Part shown: piece by piece, positions 1-8,170 of the stretch
Layout of the letters: every line of letters starts with the position of its first letter
Position numbering within the stretch: position 1 is the first letter of the stretch
Source of the DNA: Anaerolineales bacterium
GTDB taxonomy: Bacteria; Chloroflexota; Anaerolineae; 4572-78; J111
Assembly: GCA_015075405.1 (NCBI GenBank)
Contig: JABTUK010000004.1
Coordinates: 186,001 to 250,000, forward strand
Length of the DNA: 64,000 nucleotides
Direction of reading: 5' to 3'
The notes under the pieces: generated by a model
The model's input: the letters and a program-made list of their open reading frames with translations, nothing else
What the model was told of the DNA's origin: nothing
The model's database searches: none
Made by a program: the position numbers and the translations under genes

Positions 1-477
1 AACCAGCCCAGTTGGACCAAGGGTGTCATTGAGGTGCTTTATGATGCCAAAGCCAATCGCGGCAATGGCGCAGTGCGGGTTGAAACCTACCGGCCCGGCA
101 GATTCAAATGGTCCTCGTACGCCAATATCCCGGTCACGTTCCAGAATGGCGACCAGCTTGGGGCGCGGGTGCTTGACAATGGAGAGGTCAGGATCTTCAA
201 GAACTGTGTCCTGATCGGCATTGTCAAACTCGATAAGGCTGATCGAGAGTTCTTCAACAACAAGGGGGGACGAATCGGACTGGGCTTCGTTGATGCAAAC
301 AAGGCTGTCTTCGATAACTTTGGGGGAAGTAACCTGGGCTTGCTTTTAAGCATTGCCGGGTTTGAGAGTGTCGAGACCACCGATGTTGCCGTTGAGATCA
401 TAAAAGATATACCGCCCGATGCCGCCGTAGATGAAAAGGATCAGACGACGATTTTCTTGCCGCTGATCGTCAAGTAG
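1..477 (+). CDS. C-terminal part of a secreted protein (5' end outside window)
   Basis: The reading frame is open from base 1 to a stop at 475-477, so this is the last 158 residues of a longer protein. A GTG at base 34 lies mid-domain and is not a credible start. The sequence is beta-rich with alternating aromatic and Gly residues, as in concanavalin-like (LamG-type) domains. That reading is only a resemblance. The chain ends in FLPLIVK, a hydrophobic tail that I also see as YLPIVMK inside the secreted protein at 44085. The gene is followed by a palindromic repeat and a strong terminator, so it is probably the last gene of its transcript. Confidence 0.7.
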   Translation, partial: NQPSWTKGVIEVLYDAKANRGNGAVRVETYRPGRFKWSSYANIPVTFQNGDQLGARVLDNGEVRIFKNCVLIGIVKLDKADREFFNNKGGRIGLGFVDANKAVFDNFGGSNLGLLLSIAGFESVETTDVAVEIIKDIPPDAAVDEKDQTTIFLPLIVK

Positions 478-482
478 GCATT

Positions 483-572
483 AGTGGATCCAAATTTTCC
501 GTAGGGTGGCATCCCTATGCCGCCCGCCGACGCATAGGGATGCGCCAGCTACGGTGAAAAATTGGATCTACT
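483..572. repeat. Palindromic intergenic repeat (about 90 bp)
   Basis: The ends are imperfect inverted copies (AGTGGATCCAAATTTT at the left, AAAATTGGATCTACT at the right). The interior is also palindromic (GCATCCCTATGCC against CGCATAGGGATGCG). This is the architecture of a small non-autonomous palindromic element. I found no clean target duplication. Confidence 0.6.
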
Positions 573-600
573 GAGCATAAATAACCGGGTTCGCTAAAAA

Positions 601-637
601 AGTACGCATGGGTATTACACCCATGCGTACTTTTTTT
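601..637 (+). terminator. Strong intrinsic (probably bidirectional) terminator
   Basis: A perfect 13-bp stem (AGTACGCATGGGT / ACCCATGCGTACT) with a 5-nt ATTAC loop is followed by six or seven T. An A run precedes the stem, so it could also work on the other strand. It separates the secreted-protein gene from the two-component pair. Confidence 0.9.
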
Positions 638-678
638 GTTACTACTCAGGCTTATGTACAAAGCTTTTAAAAATTCGC

Positions 679-707
679 TTGCCTTAGATAAATTTTCCCT
701 TTATACT
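679..707 (+). promoter_or_regulatory. Candidate sigma-70-like promoter of the first kinase/regulator pair
   Basis: TTGCCT (679-684) and TATACT (702-707) are separated by 17 bp. The promoter lies between the terminator and the ATG at 729, with an AGAGGG ribosome site at 713-718. The predicted start would leave a very short leader. This is pattern matching only. Confidence 0.4.
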
Positions 708-728
708 CTTATAGAGGGTTCATCACGC

Positions 729-3056
729 ATGGGGTACCGGCTGAATAATCTTAGTCTATGGTCCAAAATGGCCATCATAATTAGTTTAGGCTTTGCCACC
801 CTCTGTGTTGCCTTTTTATTTTTAGGCGAGCAGGCCCTGGAGGACAGCGCTGATCGAATCCGGAGTGAACGCCTGGTTATTGCCCAAATGGCCGCCGGCG
901 AAATTGATGATGTATTTCAACGGGCTATTGATGAGTTGGAACAGGCCGGTCACTTTATTAAACCGGGCGACCTCAATGCGAGTCAATCGCACGAGATTGG
1001 GCATTTTGATTTGGGTGTTACCCTGCTTGATCCGGCCGGACATGTCATCGCCTGTTATCCCTCTGATCTTTGCGCGGAAGGCGCTGATTTGAGCAAGTTA
1101 CCGGATGTGGCTCAAGCTTTGCGGCAGCGGAAAGTTACCATTTCTGATCCTGCCATTGAGCCGCACCGCAGCCGCCCCATCATAGCCATTTCGGTTCCTA
1201 CCTTTGAAGAAGATCAATTTACCGGCCTGATGAGGGGGGTGATTGACCTGGAAGGACCGGCGATCCTGACCCCGCTCCAACGGGCGGCCAAACTGGATCA
1301 AAGCGGCCATGCCGTCCTGGTAGATCGAAGCGGACGAGTTTTGGCCAGTACTCTCCACCTGCCGTTTTTAACCCATGGGGAGCATTTTGAATTTTATCGG
1401 CAAGCCCTGGCCGATGGAAAACCCATAACCGGGATAACCCCCTTCGAGTTGCAAAATGTCTCTGGTGAAACGTTTGGAGAATTACATTTGATGGCCTTTG
1501 TGCCCCTGGAGAGTATGCCCTTGGGTGTGGCGGCTGGCGGCGATGAGGATGTGGCCTTTGCCGGGGTCCGGCGGCTGCGATTTGGTCTGGCTATGCTCAG
1601 TATTGTTGCCCTAATTCTGGCCTGGGCAGCGACTTTAATTGGCACACGCTGGTTGGTGCAGCCGATTCATCAGCTAACCGAAGCGGCCCGCCGTATTGCC
1701 GATGGAAATCTTGATACACCCCTCCAGATAAAAGTTAGCGGCGCAATTGGAGTTTTAGGGGCGGCTCTGGAACAGGTGCGCCAACAACTCCTCAGTAACA
1801 TTACCGAACTGGCTGCCTTGAATAAGACGCTTGAAAATCAGATGGTGGAACAAGCGGAGGCCCTACAACATCAGGAGTCTATGCTTACCCGCTTTGACGA
1901 AACTATTCGCACCCCCTTAGCCCTTAAAGAAATGTTAGGGCAAATCTTAAAACAAACCTGCGCCGCGAGTCGGGTTGAGCAGGGCGTCCTCTTTCTGTAT
2001 GCGGAAGATATGACGACCTTGCAGGAGGTGGTTGTTCAGAATGTAGAACCGCAGTGGCTTGAGGCTCTGAAGCCATTGGCGGATCAAGCGGCCGCCGAAC
2101 ACAAAGCCGTTTTTGTAGCAAAATTGCCGGCCCTGGTTGAACCGGCAGGAAATGAGGAACGGGGTGTTTCCGCGTTGGCTATTCCATTGGTGCTCGATGA
2201 GGATATCTTGGGGGCGTTTGTTCTGGCCGATAACCATCAGCAGATATTCTCACCGAAACAGCTAACCCTTTTAGCCACCATTGCCAGCCAGACGGCCTTG
2301 ATTGTGCGCAATGACCAGCTTTATGCCCGTGTAGAACAGCAGGCCATTTTGGAAGAAAGAAGCCGCCTGGCCAGAGAAATCCACGATGGGGTGGTGCAAA
2401 CTTTGGGCTTTCTCAAGATGCAGTTAAACCGCATGCAGCACTGGGCGCAAACGGACAACTTTACCAGGTTAACCAAAGAAATATCCAACCTGAACGTGAT
2501 TGTGGAAGAGGCTTATGGCGAAGCGCGTGATGCTATCGCCGGCTTAAGTGTGGGGCTAAACGCTGATGACAATTTGGAAGACATCTTGACCGAATATGCG
2601 CAAAGTTTTTCAGCCCGTTATGGGCTACAGGTTAAGCTAAATGTTACAGGCAATCGTAATCGTCTTCGTCCGCCCACAATTTTGCACTTGTTTCGTATTG
2701 CCCAAGAAGGATTAACCAATATTCGTAAGCATGCCCAAACCAAGCAGGCCTGGATCAATTTGGATTATCAGCCAGATAAATTAGCCTTGACTATCAGTGA
2801 CAACGGGAAGGGGTTTGATGCGCAATTGATCCAGGAGACTAGTTATAGAGGAATACAGGTTATGCAAGAACGAGCTAAAAGCCTGGGCGGGCAGTTATCC
2901 ATTTCGGCCCGATTACCTCAAGGCACAACCGTCAGCATCACTGTCCCAAACCCGTACCTGGAAAAATATGAGAAGAATTATCTTGATAGCCCTGTGGCAA
3001 CCCAGGTTGCTGATGCGCCAACAAAAAATCGTACCCCCCGGAGACAATTTCCATGA
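729..3056 (+). CDS. Membrane sensor histidine kinase, NarL/LiaS-type (HAMP-GAF-HisKA_3-HATPase)
   Basis: The product is a 775-aa two-component sensor. In order it has a membrane segment (about residues 13-33), an extracytoplasmic sensor region of about 250 residues, a second membrane segment (about 285-305), a HAMP linker, a short coiled stretch, a GAF-like domain, and a HisKA_3 dimerisation/phosphoacceptor region. That region contains LAREIHDGVVQTLG, with His near residue 552. A HATPase domain follows (LTNIRKHA, DNGKGFD). The ATG at 729 is chosen because AGAGGG precedes it by 10 nt and a promoter-like sequence lies just upstream. Longer frames would start inside the terminator tail. It overlaps the regulator by 4 nt (ATGA), implying translational coupling. 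The input signal cannot be read from the sequence. Confidence 0.93.
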   Translation: MGYRLNNLSLWSKMAIIISLGFATLCVAFLFLGEQALEDSADRIRSERLVIAQMAAGEIDDVFQRAIDELEQAGHFIKPGDLNASQSHEIGHFDLGVTLLDPAGHVIACYPSDLCAEGADLSKLPDVAQALRQRKVTISDPAIEPHRSRPIIAISVPTFEEDQFTGLMRGVIDLEGPAILTPLQRAAKLDQSGHAVLVDRSGRVLASTLHLPFLTHGEHFEFYRQALADGKPITGITPFELQNVSGETFGELHLMAFVPLESMPLGVAAGGDEDVAFAGVRRLRFGLAMLSIVALILAWAATLIGTRWLVQPIHQLTEAARRIADGNLDTPLQIKVSGAIGVLGAALEQVRQQLLSNITELAALNKTLENQMVEQAEALQHQESMLTRFDETIRTPLALKEMLGQILKQTCAASRVEQGVLFLYAEDMTTLQEVVVQNVEPQWLEALKPLADQAAAEHKAVFVAKLPALVEPAGNEERGVSALAIPLVLDEDILGAFVLADNHQQIFSPKQLTLLATIASQTALIVRNDQLYARVEQQAILEERSRLAREIHDGVVQTLGFLKMQLNRMQHWAQTDNFTRLTKEISNLNVIVEEAYGEARDAIAGLSVGLNADDNLEDILTEYAQSFSARYGLQVKLNVTGNRNRLRPPTILHLFRIAQEGLTNIRKHAQTKQAWINLDYQPDKLALTISDNGKGFDAQLIQETSYRGIQVMQERAKSLGGQLSISARLPQGTTVSITVPNPYLEKYEKNYLDSPVATQVADAPTKNRTPRRQFP

Positions 3057-3733
3057 AAACCATCCGTGTATTGGTGGCAGATGATCACCCGCTGTATCGG
3101 CGCGGCTTGGTTGATTTGTTAGAGGAAGTACCGGGGATTGAAGTGGTCGGTGAAGCAACCAATGGCTTGCAGGCAGTTAAGCTGGTTGAGCAAGTAAAGC
3201 CGGATTTGGTGTTAATGGATGTCGTTATGCCAGAGGGGGGCGGCATACTGGCTACCAGACGAATCTGCCAGGACCAACCGCAAGTTAAGGTGCTCATGTT
3301 GACAGTTTCAGAGGGGAATGAAACCCTGTTTGAGGCCCTGGCTGCCGGCGCCAGCGGCTATTTGCTCAAAGAAATTGAGCCTGATGATCTAATTCAGGCC
3401 ATTGAGCAGGTGATGCGCGGTCAGGCCCCTATGTCCCCAGCTATCGCCGCCAAGGTGTTACAACGCTTCCGCTATGAACCTTTGGGTGAAGAAGACAATC
3501 TGGCAGAGGAACCGCCCCCGCTTACCTCGCGTGAGGTGGAAATCATTGGTTTGCTGGCTCAAGGCTTGACCAATCAAGAAATTGCCCGGCGATTGGTAGT
3601 GGCTACAACCACCATCAAAACACATATTCACAATCTGCTTCGTAAAACCCGCACCCATAACCGGGCTGAACTGGTGGCCTGGGGGATGCAGGCGGGATTG
3701 ATTGATATCTCTACCCAAACTAAAGACAGCTAA
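3053..3733 (+). CDS. NarL/FixJ-family response regulator
   Basis: This 226-aa DNA-binding regulator is partner to the kinase with which it overlaps by 4 nt. The receiver domain has the acidic pair D10-D11, the phosphoacceptor D56 in VLMDVVMP, a Thr in MLTVSE and the conserved Lys in YLLKE. The C-terminal LuxR-type helix-turn-helix begins LTSREVEIIGLLAQGLTNQE and contains TTTIKTHIHNLL. It is full length for the family. Its targets are unknown. No oriented operator is apparent nearby, and the closest genes downstream are on the opposite strand. Confidence 0.95.
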   Translation: MKTIRVLVADDHPLYRRGLVDLLEEVPGIEVVGEATNGLQAVKLVEQVKPDLVLMDVVMPEGGGILATRRICQDQPQVKVLMLTVSEGNETLFEALAAGASGYLLKEIEPDDLIQAIEQVMRGQAPMSPAIAAKVLQRFRYEPLGEEDNLAEEPPPLTSREVEIIGLLAQGLTNQEIARRLVVATTTIKTHIHNLLRKTRTHNRAELVAWGMQAGLIDISTQTKDS

Positions 3734-3736
3734 AAG

Positions 3737-3793
3737 AATTACACCTTTCCACCTCATTCGCAAAAAAGATTAAAAAAGGGTGTAATCCTTTTT
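3737..3793 (+). terminator. Probable terminator after the response regulator
   Basis: AATTACACCTTT pairs with AAAGGGTGTAAT across a loop of about 26 nt, followed by CC and five T. The long loop makes it a weaker candidate than the one at 601. Confidence 0.45.
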
Positions 3794-3886
3794 GGAGATT
3801 TGGCTGTGAAATAATTCTCAAAAATTCATCCATTTGAGCTATAGACACAGACCTATTTTTCTGTTACTATTTTTCTGTATAAAAAG

Positions 3887-3966
3887 CCTATCTTTATCAG
3901 ACCGATGAGATAGGTTGTGTTTGAAAGCTAACCTACAGCCCGCGAAGCACATAGGTTAGCTTTTTT
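3887..3966. ncRNA. Short copy of a recurrent two-hairpin RNA-like element
   Basis: Hairpin 1 (3887-3914) is CCTATCT...AGATAGG. A conserved spacer TTGTGTTTGAAA follows. Hairpin 2 (3924-3963) has stem AAGCTAACCTA/TAGGTTAGCTT with loop sequence CAGCCCGCGAAGCAC. The same pair, with the same spacer and loop core, recurs at 33491-33574 and 39335-39413. Read on +, hairpin 2 ends in TTTTTT, which would make a good terminator. Read on -, hairpin 1 is followed by CTTTTT. Stem changes are compensated between copies, which points to selection on RNA structure. I do not recognise a known family. Confidence 0.5.
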
Positions 3967-3969
3967 CTT

Positions 3970-5916
3970 TTAATTAGCCGCATCCTGAAGCTGATATAGC
4001 TCATAATAATAGCCTTTTAGGTTCAGGAGTTCAGGATGCGTCCCCCGTTCCACAATTTCCCCATTTTTCAAAACCAAGATTTGGTCAAAATCCTTGATGG
4101 CCGCCAGGTGATGAGCAATGACCAGGGTGGTTTTATCTTGTTGCAGACAGTTGAGAGCTTCTTGCACCTGAGCCTCAGATTCGGCATCGAGCGCCGAGGT
4201 CGGCTCATCCAGGATCAGAATCGAGGGTTGTTTGACCAGGGCGCGAGCAATGGCGATGCGCTGCCGTTGTCCGCCTGACAGGGTACAGCCCATCTCGCCG
4301 ACGACGGTATTATAACCCTCTGACAGGGCCATAATAAAGTCGTGGGCCTGGGCCTGCCGCGCGGCTATCTCAATTTCAGCCAGAGTCGCTTCCGGTTTGC
4401 CATAAGCAATATTCTCCCTGATCGTTGCCCCAAAGAGGGTCGAATCCTGAAGCACCAGGCCAATCTGGCGGCGCAGAGATTGGCGTTGATATTCTTTGAG
4501 ATTGACCCCATCAATCATAATGGCCCCCTGTTGGGGGTCATACAGGCGCAGAATCAGGCTGGCAATGGATGACTTGCCGGCGCCCGAAGCGCCCACCAGG
4601 GCCACCCGTTGGCCGGGAGCGATGGTAAAAGAGATATGGCGCAGAATGGTTTGATCCTCTTCATACCGAAAAGAAACATTTTTGAAGACAATTTCGCCCC
4701 GCAGTTTACCAGCGATAGTTACATGCCGGGCATCTTGAATTTCTGGCTCCACGTCCAGCAACTCGGCAATCCGTTGGGCGCTGACCATGGCTTTGGATAG
4801 CTTGGTCGAAAGTTTAACCAAGTCTCGAACCGGCTTGTAGATACTTTTGACGTAAGCCACAAAAACCAACACTTCACCGGGACTCATAGAGCCGGTTAGA
4901 CTTTGCCAGGCGCCCACCAAGATTACCATCGAGAGGCCAATCGCGCTGATAATCGTCACACTCCGAGTTACGGCCGCGTCCAGCCGGGCGATTTGGATTC
5001 CCTCGGTCAAGTTTTCGGCGTTTGCCTGCTTGAAGCGAGTCGCTTCATAACCCTCCCGCCCAAAAGCCTGCACCACCATGATCGCGCTCAGGATGTCGCT
5101 GAGTTGCGAGGCGATTTTGCCCTCTTTCTTGCGCTGCTGGCGGACAGAATCTTTTAGTTTTTGTTGAAGGTGAATAAAGATAATGAGCAGCGCCGGAAAC
5201 GTGAGCAGCACGATCAGACTCAACTGCCAGTTGACCCAGAACATCACGATAAACATCCCGATCAGGGTTAAGAAGTTAGTCAGAAGTTCAAGAAGCGACT
5301 CGGTGAAGACTTCTTTCAAGATGTTGGTATCGCTGGCAACCTTGGTTAATAATTCACCGCGCCTGGCTCGCTGGTGAAAGGATAAAGAGAGCCGTTGTAA
5401 ATGCGAGAATAGCTCGGTGCGCAGGGTGTAGACCAATTGATAGCCAATGCGCGAGGTCAGATAAATCTGAAAATATGAGAAACTACTGCTCAGAATGGCA
5501 ATCAAGGCGATACAGCCCACCATCACCGGCAGCAACAGCGTTTTCCAATTTTGAAAATTAACGCTTAAAAGATAGGGTAAATTTGGGTCCAGGCTAAGCG
5601 ATAAGGCCGGCGCCTGTCCATTGTGAAAAATTGGTTCCAAAAAAGATAAAAATTCGGGCAAAGGATGGTCTAATAGAATATAGTCAAAAATAATCTTCAA
5701 GGGCCAGGGGCTTAGTAGCTCCATGAGGGTATAACCCAACATCGAAAGGGCAGCTAATCCCAGCCCCCCCTTCATCCGGCGCAGATAGTTGATAAGGATT
5801 TGCCGGAAGCGCCGGGGTGATTGGCTTGGCTTTGGGGGGTGAACTTCCAGCGTTGTGGTTTGACCTAACTGATAGGAGGCAGTTTTGAGCGAAGTTAATT
5901 TAGAAACGCGCTGCAT
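3970..5916 (-). CDS. ABC exporter, fused membrane and ATPase domains (MsbA-like)
   Basis: A 648-aa half-transporter that should act as a homodimer in the inner membrane. Residues about 50-360 hold six membrane segments (for example MLGYTLMELLSPWPLKII). The nucleotide-binding domain begins near residue 410, with Walker A GASGAGKSS, Q-loop VLQDSTLF, signature LSGGQRQRIAIARAL, Walker B ILILDEPTSALD and H-loop IAHH. The substrate is not evident from sequence. Its place as the last gene of a glycosyltransferase locus, 72 nt after the previous gene, suggests export of the glycan or a lipid-linked glycan made there. It is full length with no missing motif. Confidence 0.95.
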   Translation of the reverse strand: MQRVSKLTSLKTASYQLGQTTTLEVHPPKPSQSPRRFRQILINYLRRMKGGLGLAALSMLGYTLMELLSPWPLKIIFDYILLDHPLPEFLSFLEPIFHNGQAPALSLSLDPNLPYLLSVNFQNWKTLLLPVMVGCIALIAILSSSFSYFQIYLTSRIGYQLVYTLRTELFSHLQRLSLSFHQRARRGELLTKVASDTNILKEVFTESLLELLTNFLTLIGMFIVMFWVNWQLSLIVLLTFPALLIIFIHLQQKLKDSVRQQRKKEGKIASQLSDILSAIMVVQAFGREGYEATRFKQANAENLTEGIQIARLDAAVTRSVTIISAIGLSMVILVGAWQSLTGSMSPGEVLVFVAYVKSIYKPVRDLVKLSTKLSKAMVSAQRIAELLDVEPEIQDARHVTIAGKLRGEIVFKNVSFRYEEDQTILRHISFTIAPGQRVALVGASGAGKSSIASLILRLYDPQQGAIMIDGVNLKEYQRQSLRRQIGLVLQDSTLFGATIRENIAYGKPEATLAEIEIAARQAQAHDFIMALSEGYNTVVGEMGCTLSGGQRQRIAIARALVKQPSILILDEPTSALDAESEAQVQEALNCLQQDKTTLVIAHHLAAIKDFDQILVLKNGEIVERGTHPELLNLKGYYYELYQLQDAAN

Positions 5917-5988
5917 CGTCTATACGTCCTTTCGTTTTTGGCTTGATTAACTCCAGGCTCTATACCAGTCGGCCCATAAGCCAAAAAG

Positions 5989-8166
5989 TTACGCGGTTAG
6001 GATAAGTTCTTGACCCTGATGGGCCGAGGCCATGATCTCCGGGGTAAGTAGCTGCTGCAAGCCTTGAAACGTATGAAACTGGACGTTGGAATATTGGGTC
6101 AGGCAAGCCAGCAGCCAATCCAGAAAGGAGAACGCCTCATCATCCATAACCTTGTGGTGCAGCAAAAGGCCAATGGGATTGAGTTTGTCTAATTGTTGGA
6201 TCAGGGTTTTTATGATTTCGGTGGGAGGTTTCAGAGCCGGATCGCCCTGCCAGCGGAAGAGATCCAGAGTCGTGGAAATCTCCTGGAAACGATAACCTTT
6301 GACCGGCTGTTGGTCCCAATCCTTTGACAGAACTTTAAATTCTAATTGATCGAGAGCGGCAAAGGTAGCCGCTGCGCAGCGATTCCAGGGCGGGGTAAAG
6401 ACGGGATAAAACCGCTCGCCAAAGATATCTTCAAGCAGCCTCTTGCCCTGCGAAATATCCGCAAGTTGCTGGTCAAAAGTACGGCTGATCCCAAATTCAC
6501 ACTTTCGCCCTTCATTTTCGTGGTTATGATGCTGCCAACCATGTTGATTCAACTCAAGCAGATGGGGCAGGTAACGCTTGTAAGCCTTAAGCAATTTGAT
6601 CGCCGCTGGAGTCAACCGGCCCGGAATAATCTCCAGATTAAGAGGAGTGCCCCGCGAGAAGGAAATATCCAACAGGTGGCGCAGGCTCTCTTCGTCCTCG
6701 TCAATATCATCATCGCGCAAAAAAATATGAACCCTCCGGGCCCCAGTTTGCAGCCGTTCCAGGGAAGCTCTCAGTTCAGACTCCAAATTTTTGAAAAAGG
6801 GTAACTGCTCAGCCATGTCATTTCGACCGCAGGGAGAAATCCCCGATACTTTACTTTTACAGGTTGTGCCCTGGGGATTTCTCGCTCCTTCGTCGCTCGA
6901 AATGACATGAGCCTGAGTGATAACGAAAAAGGATTGGCTCTGAGAAGACCATGTTTTCGGAAATCGCTGCGATTTAGAAAGGGACATATTCTTTTCTTGA
7001 AGCAGGTTGGTCAAAAAAGCAGCAGTCTTCTTAACGCCGCTCATGTCCAGGGTGGCTGGAGTTGGTTCGGTTCTAAGTTGCTGCACGATTTTTTCCGCCA
7101 GACGGAGCGGTTGTAATTCATCCGGGCGGATGACGCTGACCAGGCCAAGCTGCTCTAACTTATCGGCTCGAAGCGTCTGCTCGTTGTTGTCGCCGCCGGT
7201 AAAGGGCCACACCATGGCCCGGACGCCGGTTGAGAGGATGTCCATGCAGGTGTTGTAACCAGCCATACTAATGGAAAGGTCTGCCTGACGCAAAAAGTCG
7301 AGAAAGTGGGTGGTATACTGGCGCAGGATGATGTGCGGTTTATCTGCCGCCAAAGCCTGTAATTGCAAAAACTGTTCAGCGGGCAAATAGGGGCCGCCAA
7401 AAATTAACATCCGATGGGGCAAGGCAGCATAGATAAGGTCGCTGGCTTCGATAGCATTGACCAACAACTCATAGCCGACTCGCCCCCCGCCAATGCTGAC
7501 CAGGATGAGAGGCTCGTCGTTTTTGACAGGTTTTGCAAAATCTGTCAGGTCTTCGACGCTGGCTGCGAGGTCAGGCGTCCCCTGGACAACGTAGCCGGTG
7601 TATTTGATGTCAACATTGAGCTCGTGGACCCTGGCAAAGGTTTCCTCCAGCCGTTGAAAACTGGGATCGGCGTGGATGAACAGGGCATCAAAATAGCGGT
7701 TCATCAAGGCGCAAACCTGCGCTTCATAGCGGGCCTGATCTGGCCGGCTGATCAGAATATCGCGCAGGCTGCAAACCACTTTGACGGCGCTGCCTTTGAG
7801 GCGAATGCGGGCCAGCAGTGGAATTAATTCAAAGGCAAACTTTTTCCGGCCAAAGGGGAAAAGCTCGATGATAACCACATCCGGTTGAAAACGTTCGAAT
7901 TCGGCCAGCAGACGCCGAACCCGCGCCTGTTGAATCTCGGCCAGGCTTTGCCCGTCCACCCCCTGAATCTCTTTGAAAGCGGCATCCGATTTGAGCGGGG
8001 GCAGATTCACCACTTCCACCGAGTCGGGGAACTCAAAACCGGGGATCATCTCTCCACCGTTCAAAAAGCAAACCTGGAACTCTTTCAAACCTCGGATCAG
8101 GGCCATACTGCGCATAAAATGGCCCATCCCCAACACATGTTGGCAATAAAACATCACCTTTTTCAT
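5989..8166 (-). CDS. Fusion: MurG-like glycosyltransferase + polysaccharide deacetylase, with in-frame MITE insert
   Basis: A 725-aa two-part enzyme. Residues 1 to about 400 are a GT-B glycosyltransferase of the MurG/GT28 kind (GMGHFMRSMALI near the start, VSIGGGRVGYELL, DLSISMAGYNTCMD, WPFTGGDNNEQ). Residues from about 465 on resemble a polysaccharide deacetylase (metal-site-like RDDDIDEDEE, HGWQHHNHE, FTPPWNRC). The start at 8166 has AAGGG upstream and follows the previous stop by 4 nt. The linker (about residues 415-458) is encoded by a MITE flanked by a perfect 8-bp duplication. Element plus duplication adds exactly 44 codons without a stop. The N-terminal half is a paralog of the protein at 15516-16751. 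It probably transfers a sugar and deacetylates the same glycan. Confidence 0.85.
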   Translation of the reverse strand: MKKVMFYCQHVLGMGHFMRSMALIRGLKEFQVCFLNGGEMIPGFEFPDSVEVVNLPPLKSDAAFKEIQGVDGQSLAEIQQARVRRLLAEFERFQPDVVIIELFPFGRKKFAFELIPLLARIRLKGSAVKVVCSLRDILISRPDQARYEAQVCALMNRYFDALFIHADPSFQRLEETFARVHELNVDIKYTGYVVQGTPDLAASVEDLTDFAKPVKNDEPLILVSIGGGRVGYELLVNAIEASDLIYAALPHRMLIFGGPYLPAEQFLQLQALAADKPHIILRQYTTHFLDFLRQADLSISMAGYNTCMDILSTGVRAMVWPFTGGDNNEQTLRADKLEQLGLVSVIRPDELQPLRLAEKIVQQLRTEPTPATLDMSGVKKTAAFLTNLLQEKNMSLSKSQRFPKTWSSQSQSFFVITQAHVISSDEGARNPQGTTCKSKVSGISPCGRNDMAEQLPFFKNLESELRASLERLQTGARRVHIFLRDDDIDEDEESLRHLLDISFSRGTPLNLEIIPGRLTPAAIKLLKAYKRYLPHLLELNQHGWQHHNHENEGRKCEFGISRTFDQQLADISQGKRLLEDIFGERFYPVFTPPWNRCAAATFAALDQLEFKVLSKDWDQQPVKGYRFQEISTTLDLFRWQGDPALKPPTEIIKTLIQQLDKLNPIGLLLHHKVMDDEAFSFLDWLLACLTQYSNVQFHTFQGLQQLLTPEIMASAHQGQELILTA
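6801..6924. mobile_element. MITE family 1, copy A (124 bp, inside a gene)
   Basis: The ends are GTAACTGCTCAG and CTGAGTGATAAC. The long arms contain CATGTCATTTCGACC and CTCGAAATGACATG. It is flanked on both sides by GAAAAAGG (6793-6800 and 6925-6932), a perfect 8-bp target duplication. GTAA ends and 8-bp duplications are the hallmarks of IS66-family transposition, so this is probably a non-autonomous IS66-type derivative. No IS66 transposase is in the window. Confidence 0.88.
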
Positions 8167-8170
8167 GGCG

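Noticed and set aside
636..728. Upstream start for the first kinase
   Set aside because: It begins inside the T tract of the terminator with no ribosome site. ATG 729 has AGAGGG and a promoter-like sequence in front.
6816..6924. Separate start (ATG 6816) for the deacetylase half
   Set aside because: The ATG lies inside the MITE arm with no ribosome site, and the reading frame is continuous with the glycosyltransferase half after removal of the insert.
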